Assembly (NCBI GenBank): GCA_026390695.1
Contig: JAPLFL010000043.1
Location: forward strand, 1-49,520
Direction of reading: 5' to 3'
DNA from: Candidatus Kapaibacterium sp.
GTDB lineage: Bacteria; Bacteroidota; Ignavibacteria; Kapaibacteriales; UBA2268
Length of the DNA stretch: 49,520 nucleotides
The position numbers were made by a program, and so were the translations under genes. The notes below the pieces were generated by a model. That model was not told where the DNA came from. It made no database searches and was given only the letters and a program-made list of their open reading frames with translations. Position 1 is the first letter of the stretch. Each line of letters begins with the position of its first letter. Of this stretch, positions 19,226 through 28,966 are shown piece by piece.

Positions 19226-19702
19226 ATGAGAAAATATTCCCTTATTCTCGGATTACTTTTTTTATTATGTATAAATAAATTGAGTTCTCAGACTTATGGA
19301 ATTTATTCTTTTCAGCAAGCAGATTCCATGAAGATTAGTTTCGATAAACTTGGTAAAAAATATAAATTCGTGCAGGATTCCAATTTTTTTGATGCGAAAT
19401 ATTTCAAAGATTCGGTTTCATTTAAAGAATTGAGGGGGCAGGACTGGTCAGAATTTATTCAAAGCTTGCAGATGAATTTTTTAGATAATCATTTTAAATG
19501 GCAAGGAAAAGTTACAATTTTGTTACAGGTTTATAGCAACAAAAACGGTAAATTAGATTATATATTCTTCAAATCCAATAGTAGAGATTTTCAGGAAACA
19601 AAAGAATTCAGGAAGATTCTCAAAGAATTTTATCGTAAATTCAAATTCAAAATGAAATATAGAAGTGGATTTGTCCATTCTGGCGGAATAAATTTAGGTT
19701 GA
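19226..19702 (+). CDS. Small secreted protein of unknown function
   Basis: This 158-residue protein has an N-terminal signal peptide (KYSLILGLLFLLCINKLSSQ). The ATG at 19226 is preferred over an upstream in-frame ATG because AAGGTGA lies at 19211-19217 at normal spacing. The mature part is lysine- and phenylalanine-rich. Its C-terminal half (VTILLQVYSNKNGKLDYIFF, then a basic helix) loosely resembles a TonB C-terminal-like fold, but no motif is decisive. It begins five bases after the S9 peptidase stop and is likely translationally coupled to it, so it could be a partner of the peptidase. Confidence 0.7.
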   Translation: MRKYSLILGLLFLLCINKLSSQTYGIYSFQQADSMKISFDKLGKKYKFVQDSNFFDAKYFKDSVSFKELRGQDWSEFIQSLQMNFLDNHFKWQGKVTILLQVYSNKNGKLDYIFFKSNSRDFQETKEFRKILKEFYRKFKFKMKYRSGFVHSGGINLG

Positions 19703-19741
19703 GAAAAATTCAATAAAGTTTAAAAAATAAACTAACAAGGA

Positions 19742-19780
19742 TGTCTGTTCTACAAAGAGTAACTCAGACATTCTTGTCTG
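19742..19780. terminator. Intergenic hairpins between convergent genes
   Basis: CAGACA-TTCT-TGTCTG forms a perfect 6-bp hairpin at 19765-19780, and a second TGTCTG arm at 19742-19747 can pair alternatively with the same CAGACA. A separate hairpin, TGAACT-GTGA-AGTTCA, lies at 19865-19880. All lie between genes ending toward each other. A terminator role is plausible but no T-tract is present. Confidence 0.4.
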
Positions 19781-19937
19781 ACTTTGCATGTATATTTCGG
19801 TTTTTATTATATCAATTCTTATCTAAAACGAGAATTATTGTAATCTCATTTCGACACCGATTAATGAACTGTGAAGTTCACTGAACGAAGTAGAAGTGAA
19901 TATTATTCCGATTTCAAATAGGAAACGATTTTACAAC

Positions 19938-22900
19938 TCATTTTATTATCTCAATCTTTTTTGTATAAACTGTTGACTGGGTTTGCAAAAAAAGAAAATA
20001 TGTGCCGTTGCTAATATCATTAATATTGATTTTTTCTGTACCGGCACCTATTTTCATAGATTTATTATATATTATTTTTATTTCTTTTCCGGCTAAATCA
20101 AGTAATGACAATTTACTAATGCCGTCTTCCCTAATAAAATATTCAATCTCAATTTCATCTTTCCCTGGATTTGGCTTAGTGATCATCAGTTTTGCTGAAT
20201 TCTCTATTTCTAATAATCTTAAACCTCCTTGCGAGCAAAGTCCTTTCAATTTAAAATTACCGTTTATTATTGTGACTCTCAGGTTGGAATCGCCCAAAGC
20301 TTTTGCATTTGAAATGCTTAAAACTGTACTTGTATCATTGCCAAGAGCTGCAATAAAATCATAATTTTTAAAAAGATTCGGACTTAATGGATTTAAATCG
20401 CTGACAAATGTAATTGTTCTTTGCGAATCCGAAACTATACCAGCGGGACTATTATTTATAGGAGCAAGCAAAGTCTTATTGAAGGATAAATCAAATTGAT
20501 AACCCTGAACTAATTTGGTATTTGAAGAACTGTCCATGTAAAGAGGAATTTTGAAATGTTCACCCGGACTTGCTTCGGTATTGCCGATATGAAAAGCAGC
20601 AAAGCCTTTGACCGGAACCGATCCTACGGTTGCAGTTATTGAAATCATAGCAAAATTATTGCAGACAGGTTCGGTAAGATTATAGGAAGTAGTGAGTTTA
20701 GTTCCACTTGGGCCTCCTGAATATCTGATATTAATCGTAGCCGATGAATTAGGAAGTAGTGGATTTGGGCTGATATTTGTAATTGAAAAATCATTATTAA
20801 TTTTAATAGGCAAATTAAATGAAAGCGGCAATGATCCGGTGTTAGTCATTCCAATTTCGAGTGTTGCCGGAGTATTTGCATTTAAATTATTAAAGTCAAC
20901 TGAATTGTTTGTCAAAATAAAGCCACTGCTATCTTTGCTACCGGTCATATCAACATTGAATTTGGAATTATTCGTAGCGTTACTATTAATAATTAGATTT
21001 GCAGTTTTTAACCCGACTGATTGAGGTAGAAAATTAATAATAATCTTAGCATTTTTCATTGAATCAATAGTTAATCCGCTATAATCTTTCTCCAAGGCGA
21101 ACTCTTGTTTATTATTTCCATTAATAAGTATTGAGCTTATTGTTAGAGGATTAGCACCAAAATTTTTAATTAGCAGAGTATCTTTTTCTACTTTATAACA
21201 AATTATATCTTCACAAACTATCGTAGTTTTTGCAACAATAACCGGATTCCTGCCACCGCTTGGATAAAAATGAGGAGCATCCGCCCTGCTTTTACAGCCA
21301 AAAGCATCTGTAACTTCCACATCATAAATCCCCTCTTTGGTTGGTTTATAAGAAGTTCCCGTCGCACCGACAAGCAAAGTATCCTGATAATACCACTGAT
21401 TTCCGCTTGGAGCGTCGGAGTACAAAACCGAATCAATTTCAGTAATATTAGGTTTAGCAGGCAATGGATGAACGATAATTGAAGACCAGCTTGAATCAGT
21501 ACATCCATCAGTTGAAGTATATGTATAAGTTATCGTGTGCGATCCCTGACCGGCAACTGAAGGATCGAATTTATTTGCGGTGACCGCCAATCCACTATAT
21601 CTGCCACCGGTAGGTAAGCCACCTGCCAGATCAATTTTTCCGGCATCAAGACAAATATCAGGTAAATTATTAATACTAACAATCGGCATCGGATTTACAA
21701 TAACATCTTTAACAAGTGAATCTCTGAAACCCTTAGATTTATCCTCTTGAATCAAGGTAATTTTACCAGCTCCTGCATTAATCCACTTGATTGTAACCTG
21801 ATCACCGATGTTAGTTCCGGTTATCGTCCCGATTGAACTAACAGACCAGCTACTGGTTGCTCCATTCGGAGTAATTGTTTTATAATCGGCGCTAAGTCCT
21901 TCGCAAATATTAGTAGCTCCAGTGATTGATAATCCGGGTTTATTGTTAAGTGTAACGTCAAGAGCTATTGAATCGGTACATCCTTCCGGGCTTGTCTGAA
22001 TTAAATGTACAACTCCGCTTGCAGTATTTCCCCACAAAATATTTACCGTTGTTCCGTTATCAGCACCTTGGATGATTCCACCGTCAGCTCTCCATTTGTA
22101 AGAATTATTTGTTGCTGCCGTTGCATAATAATTTTGCACTGTCAGATTTACAGCAGAATTCAATCCATTGATTTTCGGTTTAGGCAAAGGATTTATAATC
22201 ACAATAATTGAAGCCGTATCATGAAGTTGATTAGCTTGAATCGTTTGAATTAAGGAAAGATTTCCTGTTCCGGCTGCACCCCATTTGACAGTTACAATAT
22301 CAGCGGTATTTACACCTTGAACAATCCCACCAAGCACATGCCAGTCATTTGTTCTGTTAGGAGTTGCCGGAGTAGAAAAAACAGATATTGAATTTTCACA
22401 AACATTAGTATTTCCAGTTATAACTATATTTGAGTTTGAAATAGTTACGTCAAGTGAAATAGAGTCCAAGCAGCCAAAAGCATTGGTGACGTAAAGAGTA
22501 ATTTTTTCTTTCCCTGTATTCCCCCATTGAATTGTAACAACTTGCCCGTTATTAGAACTCGTAATTGTTCCACCGCTGCTAACTTTCCAAAGCCATGTAC
22601 TTGCATCCGATGGTCCTGAATATTGTTGTGATGAACCTTTTTGCACAGCTGCAGGCCCGGTTATTGATTTATTAGGCAATGGATGTACAAGAACAGTAAG
22701 AGAATTGGAATCATTGCAATTTGAGGTAGTATTTGTCCTTGTAGCTTTAACAAATCCAGTACCAACGGCATCCCACCTTATTCTAATTATCGGGCCAGTG
22801 TTTGTTCCTATTATTGTGCCGGCAATTGAACTCCATGCAAGAGTAGTTCCTGCTATATCGGTTGCAGAATAAATATATTCATTACCTACACAAACTGAAA

Positions 22901-25900
22901 TAGTACCCTGAATATCAGGTTTTGCAGGTAAGGGATAAATTGTGATAGTCTGATAACTTGAATCTTTGCAACCAGTTGCCGAGATTGTTTCAATACATTT
23001 AACTGTCCCGCTTCCGGCACTTATCCAGGTAATATTTACTTGATTTCCTGTATTTGGACCATTAAATGTTCCGCTAATAGCAGACCATTGATATGAGTGA
23101 CCGGAAACTGCCGAGACAGTATAATTAGATGAACTATTAACACAAACCGGATTTAATCCGCTTATTGTTGGCTTGGGCAGAGGGTTAATATTAATTACTG
23201 TAAAATATGTACCTGAGCAACCGGTTATGGTACTTGTTTGTACAATAGTTAAAGTACCACTTGGACCAGCGCCCCAATTAATTATTACGGGATTTGAAGT
23301 AGAAGGACTTGAAAAAGTTCCACCAACCACAGACCATTGATAAGTTAAGGAGCCCGAATTGGAATTATAAGAATTTTGACTTTTCTCACATACATTCATA
23401 CTTCCGGATATGCCGGGAGAAGGAAGAGGATTAATTGTAATAGGTAAATATACAGTATTCGAGCATCCGGTCAAAGTATTTGTTTCAATGAGAGTAACCG
23501 TACCTGATCCCGGAATTACCCATGTAACAGAGACAGGATTATTTGTTGCACTGCCATTGATAAATCCACCGGTTACACTCCACTGATAAGAGTATGTGCC
23601 GGTATTAGCCGTATATGATAATGTAGTGTATTTACACACAACATTAGTTCCACTGATCATAGGTACCGGTAGAGGATTTATTATTGTTGAAAATGAGACG
23701 GATTTTGAGCAACCGGTAATTGTATTCGTTTCAATAAGAGTTACAGTCCCACTACCGGCTGTTCCCCAAATTATCGTAACGGGATTTGCCGTTGAGCTTC
23801 CGTTAATTATTCCTCCGATAACCAACCACTGGTAAGAATAAGTTCCGGTATTAGCTGAATAAGTATTGGATGAATTTGAACAAACATTAGTAAGTCCTGA
23901 TATAGTTGGATTTGGAAGAGGATAAACGCTTACAATGACTGTATCTCTATAAATACATCCATTATTGTCAGTAACCATTAAGGTATATGTTTGTGAGCTT
24001 AGAGGACTTGTAACCGGATTTGCCACTACGTCACTGCTTAAACCAGTTGTTGGAGTCCATTGGTACTCATAAGTGCCATTTGGCCCGCTTGCTGACGGTG
24101 CTCCACCTATTGTTGCACTGCCGCTTCCGCAAATAATAGCATCAGACCCGGCATTTGCAATGGTTGGCAAAAATTTTACAACTTCAACAGAATCTTTATA
24201 GGTACATCCGTTTGCGTCGGTTATAGTAACGTGATATTCAACCTGACTTGTTGTGGGGGTGCAAGTCGGCTGGGCAATATTATTTGCACTTAGATTTGTC
24301 GAAGGCGTCCATGTATATGAGTAAGGTGCGGTTCCTCCGCTCGCAATAGCGCCAATCTGAACACTATTTTGATAGGAACAAAGTTCATACTCATAAGTCA
24401 TTGTGGCTGATGGCGAAGAATAAACAGTGATATTAACTCCATTGTCAGAACCAGTAATAGCTGGATTGGTAGAAGACACTCTGACTCTGTACCCTGTGCC
24501 GGCGGGAGTATTCCTTGAAATTGTACCATTAACAGTCCCGGCGCTTGTTCCGGCTAAATTTCCAATATTAGTTGGAGAGGAGAAATTTCCAGTTGCATCC
24601 GATAGCTCGGCAAAAAATGTATTGCTGGAGTTATAAGTTCCAGTTATTGTAAAAGGAATTGATATAAAGGAGCCTGCGCAATAAATTAAAGGAGAAATTG
24701 TTGAGGTGTTGATAGCATTTGAAGCGATTGATGTTGAATCAAATTTCACTAAGAAGGCATCATAAGTTCCTGTACCCCCTCCGAAGCTTTCCTGATGTGC
24801 TCCACTCGAAGCAATAGCACTTGTTGAGGAAGCACTCCCGGCAATAAATACATTTCCTAACCCGTCGGTTGCAGCAGCATAACCCAGATCACCTGCACTT
24901 CCGCTGCCACCGTAATAAGTTCCCCATCTTCTTACTCCGCTACTGGTAAATTTTACTAAAAATGCGTTTGTACCTGAAACGAAATTTTCTTTATACGCTC
25001 CACTTGATGATATTGCATTTGTTGAGTATGTATAACCAACAATAAAAACATTTCCATAATTATCGGTTGCAGTTCCATAGCTCCTATCGTAACTTGATCC
25101 TCCGTAATAAGTACCCCATTGCCTTACACCATTACTATTAAACTTAACTAAAAATGCATCATCACTTCCACCAAGACTAACCTGATGAGCTCCGCTTGTA
25201 GCAATTGCTGTTGATGATGATGTAATACCTGATAGATAAACATTACCTGAACCATCTGTAGCAAGGCTCAAACCATAATCCGTATTAGAATCATTTCCTC
25301 CGTAATAAGTACCCCACTGCCTAACCCCATTATTATTAAATTTAACTAAGAATGCATCACCATAACCACCCCCATAACTGTTTTGATGAGAACCAGTTGT
25401 TGAGATAGAACTGCTTGATGTTGTTAAGCCTGTTAGATAAATATTTCCAGAAGCATCCGTTATGATACCATGACCTCTTTCATCACCGGTACCTCCATAA
25501 TAAGTGCCCCATTGTCTGACCCCACTGTTATTAAATTTTACTAAATACGCATCCGAAGCCAAACTACTGATATATTCCTGATGTGCCCCAGAGGTAGATA
25601 TAGCATCTGTTGAATTTGTCTGACCTGTTAGATAAACATTGTTACTACCATCTGTTGTAACGCAATAGCCATCTGAACCATTAGCCCCTGCATAGTAAGT
25701 GCCCCATTGTCTGACCCCAGTGCTATTGAATTTTACTAAAAAGGCATTAAAACTCGTTCCATTATAATTTTCCTGATGAGCTCCACTGGTTGATATTCCT
25801 ATAGAAGATAATGTACTCCCAGCCATATAAACATTCCCTGATCCGTCAATTGCAACCCCATATCCATAATCAGCACCCTCTCCACCATAATATGTCCCCC

Positions 25901-26963
25901 ACTGCCTAACTCCATTACTATTGAATTTAACAAGAAATGCATCATCCCAGGCATAAAGACTTACCTGGTGCGCACCGGTTGTGGAGATTGCACTTGTTGA
26001 ACCAGCCTGACCTGTGAGATAAACATTACCAGAGCCATCGACCGCTACTCCTTTTCCCGCATCATAATTAGACCCTCCATAATAAGTCCCCCATAGCCTG
26101 CTTGGCGGATCTATTATTAATGGGAATTCATTGTTATAGTTTTTGGCTAAAAATGAAATTGAATTATCAGAATTTAATACGAATTTACTATTTATTGATA
26201 GTGAGTTTGGCGGAATTTTGCGTGAATTTGTATATGTTGAAAATTCTAAAGGTTGGTAACTTATCGGGGCTTTCTGTTCTAAAAAACCAAAAGGAGTGCT
26301 GATTTTCAAGTTCCCATTCTCTGTTATTTGTATTTCATCAGCTCCTTCGAATGTAAAATTAATTTGAACCGGATCGGCACCGGGTTTTATAACAAAGTCA
26401 TATTGAAAATTATGGTCAGAATTTGAATATATAACAAAATCTATATTCGGATATATATTTTCCATCATTACTGTTCTGTATTTTCGGACAACTGTCAATC
26501 CATCGGGGCACTGAGCAAGATAATAATTATCATAATCATCAGTAATTTCTTTTTTGATTATTTTCGGATTCGGATTTGCATTATTAAATTTCATATCAAC
26601 TCGGTAAATATCCAGAACTATGCTATCATCCTCATTCTTTGAGAATTTATCAGGTAAATGTGTTGCTGGCTCTGTCTGAAATGAATTATTCTTATTTAGT
26701 TTATTAGATTTTATAAATGCAAAGCTGAGACTGTTTTTATTTATATAAATATTCCCAAATTCAACTTGAGCCACAAGGCTAACTTCATTGTTCACTTTGC
26801 CGAACTGATCGGCGATTTGCCCTTTGTTTTCTATGAAAGCTTCTTTCATCTGGCCGTTAAATGCAAATTTTGATTGCATTGATAATTGCGGCGGCTGGGC
26901 GGCATAAATAGAAGAAGCTATAAGAAGTGCCAGCAGGCTGATGTTAAGTAAAATTCTATTCAT
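19938..26963 (-). CDS. Giant T9SS-exported SBBP/PKD-like repeat surface protein
   Basis: This is a 2341-residue predicted adhesin-like protein. The order is: signal peptide (ILLNISLLALLIASSIYA); an N-terminal domain with the AFIENKGQ motif that typically precedes SBBP repeats; seven SBBP beta-propeller repeats at about residues 289-750, each with WGTYYGG, GNVYLTG and DAFLVKFN; two Ig-like/SprB-type units; about a dozen PKD-like units (YSYQW, GSGTVTLIET, TGC) to about residue 1830; a GNQWYYQDT unit; HYDIN-type Ig domains near 1920-2090; a cohesin-like domain (PGEHFKIPLYMDSS); and a T9SS sorting domain (KPNPGKDEIEIEY, DISNGTYFLFL, KKIEIIK). It is a single-gene unit. Calcium or glycan binding and surface attachment are inferred from the domains. 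The near-identical PKD-like repeats at about 23400-23900 suggest recent unit duplication. Confidence 0.88.
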   Translation of the reverse strand: MNRILLNISLLALLIASSIYAAQPPQLSMQSKFAFNGQMKEAFIENKGQIADQFGKVNNEVSLVAQVEFGNIYINKNSLSFAFIKSNKLNKNNSFQTEPATHLPDKFSKNEDDSIVLDIYRVDMKFNNANPNPKIIKKEITDDYDNYYLAQCPDGLTVVRKYRTVMMENIYPNIDFVIYSNSDHNFQYDFVIKPGADPVQINFTFEGADEIQITENGNLKISTPFGFLEQKAPISYQPLEFSTYTNSRKIPPNSLSINSKFVLNSDNSISFLAKNYNNEFPLIIDPPSRLWGTYYGGSNYDAGKGVAVDGSGNVYLTGQAGSTSAISTTGAHQVSLYAWDDAFLVKFNSNGVRQWGTYYGGEGADYGYGVAIDGSGNVYMAGSTLSSIGISTSGAHQENYNGTSFNAFLVKFNSTGVRQWGTYYAGANGSDGYCVTTDGSNNVYLTGQTNSTDAISTSGAHQEYISSLASDAYLVKFNNSGVRQWGTYYGGTGDERGHGIITDASGNIYLTGLTTSSSSISTTGSHQNSYGGGYGDAFLVKFNNNGVRQWGTYYGGNDSNTDYGLSLATDGSGNVYLSGITSSSTAIATSGAHQVSLGGSDDAFLVKFNSNGVRQWGTYYGGSSYDRSYGTATDNYGNVFIVGYTYSTNAISSSGAYKENFVSGTNAFLVKFTSSGVRRWGTYYGGSGSAGDLGYAAATDGLGNVFIAGSASSTSAIASSGAHQESFGGGTGTYDAFLVKFDSTSIASNAINTSTISPLIYCAGSFISIPFTITGTYNSSNTFFAELSDATGNFSSPTNIGNLAGTSAGTVNGTISRNTPAGTGYRVRVSSTNPAITGSDNGVNITVYSSPSATMTYEYELCSYQNSVQIGAIASGGTAPYSYTWTPSTNLSANNIAQPTCTPTTSQVEYHVTITDANGCTYKDSVEVVKFLPTIANAGSDAIICGSGSATIGGAPSASGPNGTYEYQWTPTTGLSSDVVANPVTSPLSSQTYTLMVTDNNGCIYRDTVIVSVYPLPNPTISGLTNVCSNSSNTYSANTGTYSYQWLVIGGIINGSSTANPVTIIWGTAGSGTVTLIETNTITGCSKSVSFSTIINPLPVPMISGTNVVCKYTTLSYTANTGTYSYQWSVTGGFINGSATNNPVSVTWVIPGSGTVTLIETNTLTGCSNTVYLPITINPLPSPGISGSMNVCEKSQNSYNSNSGSLTYQWSVVGGTFSSPSTSNPVIINWGAGPSGTLTIVQTSTITGCSGTYFTVININPLPKPTISGLNPVCVNSSSNYTVSAVSGHSYQWSAISGTFNGPNTGNQVNITWISAGSGTVKCIETISATGCKDSSYQTITIYPLPAKPDIQGTISVCVGNEYIYSATDIAGTTLAWSSIAGTIIGTNTGPIIRIRWDAVGTGFVKATRTNTTSNCNDSNSLTVLVHPLPNKSITGPAAVQKGSSQQYSGPSDASTWLWKVSSGGTITSSNNGQVVTIQWGNTGKEKITLYVTNAFGCLDSISLDVTISNSNIVITGNTNVCENSISVFSTPATPNRTNDWHVLGGIVQGVNTADIVTVKWGAAGTGNLSLIQTIQANQLHDTASIIVIINPLPKPKINGLNSAVNLTVQNYYATAATNNSYKWRADGGIIQGADNGTTVNILWGNTASGVVHLIQTSPEGCTDSIALDVTLNNKPGLSITGATNICEGLSADYKTITPNGATSSWSVSSIGTITGTNIGDQVTIKWINAGAGKITLIQEDKSKGFRDSLVKDVIVNPMPIVSINNLPDICLDAGKIDLAGGLPTGGRYSGLAVTANKFDPSVAGQGSHTITYTYTSTDGCTDSSWSSIIVHPLPAKPNITEIDSVLYSDAPSGNQWYYQDTLLVGATGTSYKPTKEGIYDVEVTDAFGCKSRADAPHFYPSGGRNPVIVAKTTIVCEDIICYKVEKDTLLIKNFGANPLTISSILINGNNKQEFALEKDYSGLTIDSMKNAKIIINFLPQSVGLKTANLIINSNATNNSKFNVDMTGSKDSSGFILTNNSVDFNNLNANTPATLEIGMTNTGSLPLSFNLPIKINNDFSITNISPNPLLPNSSATINIRYSGGPSGTKLTTSYNLTEPVCNNFAMISITATVGSVPVKGFAAFHIGNTEASPGEHFKIPLYMDSSSNTKLVQGYQFDLSFNKTLLAPINNSPAGIVSDSQRTITFVSDLNPLSPNLFKNYDFIAALGNDTSTVLSISNAKALGDSNLRVTIINGNFKLKGLCSQGGLRLLEIENSAKLMITKPNPGKDEIEIEYFIREDGISKLSLLDLAGKEIKIIYNKSMKIGAGTEKININDISNGTYFLFLQTQSTVYTKKIEIIK

Positions 26964-27189
26964 AATAAATTTATATTAAACTCTAAAACAATGAAGAATG
27001 AACATATAATAAATCAAAAACAAATGTATGAAAAAATAACCAATTATGCAAATCTTGAACGAATTTTATTTAATGTTGATAATGATAAGATTTACACGAA
27101 ACTGATTTTTCACTCATCAAACTCGTCTCAAAGCAGAAGAGATAGTATGCAAGCGGGAATATTTTTGATTCTGTTATTTGTTGTTTCAT

Positions 27190-27243
27190 GCAGGAATCCA
27201 CTTCCAGTGCCACGTTAGGGGATTCCTGCATCCGCAGGAATTA
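27190..27243. repeat. Family B repeat core (partial copy)
   Basis: GCAGGAATCC (27190-27199) pairs with GGATTCCTGC (27220-27229), followed by CATCCGCAGGAATT. The same core, including the CTTCCAGTGCCAC loop, forms the middle of the complete element at 49193-49323. No clear GCTGTCTCAAAAG termini are present here, so this copy is partial or degraded. Confidence 0.65.
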
Positions 27244-27392
27244 CAAATTTAACAATACTCTACTTATGAGACATCCTAAGCAAAAAGATGAATCTAACAA
27301 AGATGCAATGAATCAAGAAATGGCTGTTGGACTGAATCCTTGGCAAGAGAAAATTAATTTAATATAAAATTTCTTTAATGCTTAAAAAACAA

Positions 27393-27423
27393 TTGTATTT
27401 TCTAATGAATTTTTGTAAATTTG
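27393..27423 (+). promoter_or_regulatory. Bacteroidota-type promoter of the di-haem peroxidase gene
   Basis: TTG at 27393-27395, a 20-base spacer and TAAATTTG at 27416-27423 match the TTTG/TTG-N19-21-TAnnTTTG promoter of Bacteroidota. It lies about 35 bases before the ATG. Confidence 0.65.
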
Positions 27424-27458
27424 TATTGTGAAATATTTTATTAAATAAAGGAATAATT

Positions 27459-28457
27459 ATGAAACGAAATCTTTACTTAGTGTCTCTCATCCTTATTATG
27501 TATATCTTTAATTCCGGATGTGGTGATAAAAAGGCAGCTGTTAATCCATCTGAGCTGCTCACTCAAGCTAAAACATTTTTTGCTCCTCTACCGGCTAAAA
27601 TGCCAGGAGCCGAGAATGATAGCCCCGAACTTATTGCATTAGGTAAAAAGTTGTATTTTGAGACACATCTTTCTTTTAATAACAGTCAGTCTTGCAATAG
27701 TTGCCACAATATTGAAAACGGAGCTGCAGGCGTGGATAACAAGCAATTTTCAATTGGTGCTGATGGCGGAAAGGGTGGAAGAAATAGTCCAACTGTACTT
27801 AATGCTGGATTTCAATTCGTTCAGTTCTGGGATGGTCGGGCAAAAGATTTGTTTGAGCAAGCTAAGGGGCCGATTCTCAATCCTAAAGAAATGGGATTGA
27901 AAAGTGATAAAGATGCTGAAAAAGCCATTTCAGGATTTTCAGAATACAAGAATATGTTCTTAAAGGCTTTCCCAGCGGATAACGGAGCAATTACTTTTGA
28001 TAATATCGCAATGGCTATAGCTGCATTCGAGCGTACTTTAATTTCTAAGTCGCGGTTCGATAATTTTTTATCAGGAAATGTAACGACTTTAAACGAAGCT
28101 GAACTCGCAGGTTTGAAAGCCTTCATGGCTGCCGGTTGCAATGCATGCCATCAGGGAGCGATGATCGGTGGAAATATGTATCAGAAGATGGGTCTTCTAA
28201 AACCATATCAAAATACAAAAGATTTAGGAAGATTTGAGGTTACAAAGTTAGAGTCCGATAAATTCATATTTAAAGTTCCAACATTGCGTAATATAGACCG
28301 AACAAGTCCGTATTTCCACGATGGGTCAGTAGCTTCGCTATATGATGCTGTGAAAATGATGGGATCGCTTGAGTTAGGGAAAGAGCTTTTACCCGAAGAT
28401 ATACTTTCAATTGTAATTTTTTTAAAAGCACTTAATGATAAGGATGCAACAAAGTAG
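27459..28457 (+). CDS. Di-haem cytochrome c peroxidase/MauG-family lipoprotein
   Basis: This is a 332-residue predicted lipoprotein, lipidated at the Cys in the lipobox FNSGC. It carries two c-type haem-binding motifs, CNSCH (residues 79-83) and CNACH (227-231), the arrangement of bacterial di-haem cytochrome c peroxidases and MauG-like enzymes. The family hallmarks LGKKLYFETHLS, SPTVLNAGFQFVQFWDGRA and FKVPTLRNIDRTSPYFHDGS are all present. It probably reduces hydrogen peroxide in the periplasm using electrons from a cytochrome or copper protein, none of which is encoded nearby. It has its own promoter (27393-27423) and is followed by a hairpin at 28480-28505. Confidence 0.95.
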   Translation: MKRNLYLVSLILIMYIFNSGCGDKKAAVNPSELLTQAKTFFAPLPAKMPGAENDSPELIALGKKLYFETHLSFNNSQSCNSCHNIENGAAGVDNKQFSIGADGGKGGRNSPTVLNAGFQFVQFWDGRAKDLFEQAKGPILNPKEMGLKSDKDAEKAISGFSEYKNMFLKAFPADNGAITFDNIAMAIAAFERTLISKSRFDNFLSGNVTTLNEAELAGLKAFMAAGCNACHQGAMIGGNMYQKMGLLKPYQNTKDLGRFEVTKLESDKFIFKVPTLRNIDRTSPYFHDGSVASLYDAVKMMGSLELGKELLPEDILSIVIFLKALNDKDATK

Positions 28458-28479
28458 ATATATATCCCAAACTTTTATT

Positions 28480-28516
28480 GTCATTCCTGCATGCGCAGGA
28501 ATGACGCAGGAATGAC
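28480..28516. terminator. Family B-like hairpin downstream of the peroxidase gene
   Basis: GTCATTCCTGC (28480-28490) and GCAGGAATGAC (28495-28505) form a perfect 11-bp stem with an ATGC loop, and the second arm is repeated immediately at 28506-28516. It is related to the GCAGGAATGACAG part of family B elements. Its position 23 bases after the peroxidase stop suggests it also acts as a terminator, though no T-tract follows. Confidence 0.55.
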
Positions 28517-28632
28517 AAGAAATTGCAGCTTTCACACAAGCTCATTCGCAGGAATGAAAGCAGCGGATAGAGATCCCCGCAATCGCGAGAAAAATAAGAA
28601 ATGTTTTTTTTCAAATATTTAAGGAACATTTT

Positions 28633-28716
28633 ATGAAACACACAGAACGTGCAAGACTATTTCTTGCAACACTTGCACCTGAATTAATGGCTTTGGATGA
28701 ATTGATACCACCTTAA
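28633..28716 (+). CDS. Possible 27-residue small protein
   Basis: The open frame MKHTERARLFLATLAPEL... ends in DELIPP and has an AAGGAAC ribosome-site-like sequence 6 bases before the ATG. It lies in the gap 28458-28966, after the hairpins downstream of the peroxidase. The peptide is amphipathic and not low-complexity. It could be a genuine small protein or the preserved 5' end of a gene whose remainder was lost. No family is recognised. The rest of the gap (28717-28966) is AT-rich with nothing else recognised. Confidence 0.3.
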   Translation: MKHTERARLFLATLAPELMALDELIPP

Positions 28717-28966
28717 CTAAATCTATTTTCGTAATTCCTCACCTAAAATCTTAGCAGTTACTAAGTCAAATCCAGCATATACTAATTTTAATTTTTACTT
28801 CTCTTAAAATTTAATTAATTTGCTTTTTTAGTTTAAGTAAATTGTAGTGTAGTTATGAAAGAAAAAAATGAGGAGCGAAATTAAAATCAAAAATCATCTT
28901 AGCGAATTATTCATAGTCATAAATATTTAGTTTTATTTTATATTGTATTCAAAGAAAGGTTCACTA

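Larger units (their letters stand above)
26964..27458. other. Gap with family B repeat core and one tiny open frame
   Basis: This 495-base region lies between the divergently transcribed giant surface protein and the di-haem peroxidase. It contains a family B repeat core (27190-27243). A 33-codon open frame at 27266-27367 (MRHPKQKDESNKDAMNQEMA...) has no clear ribosome site and no known family. The peroxidase promoter lies at 27393-27423. A longer plus-strand open frame starting at 26991 reads through the repeat and is not considered a gene. Confidence 0.5.

Noticed and set aside
26991-27218. 75-codon plus-strand frame upstream of the peroxidase
   Set aside because: Its 3' part is a translation of the family B repeat core (CRNPLPVPR) and it has no domain or ribosome site.
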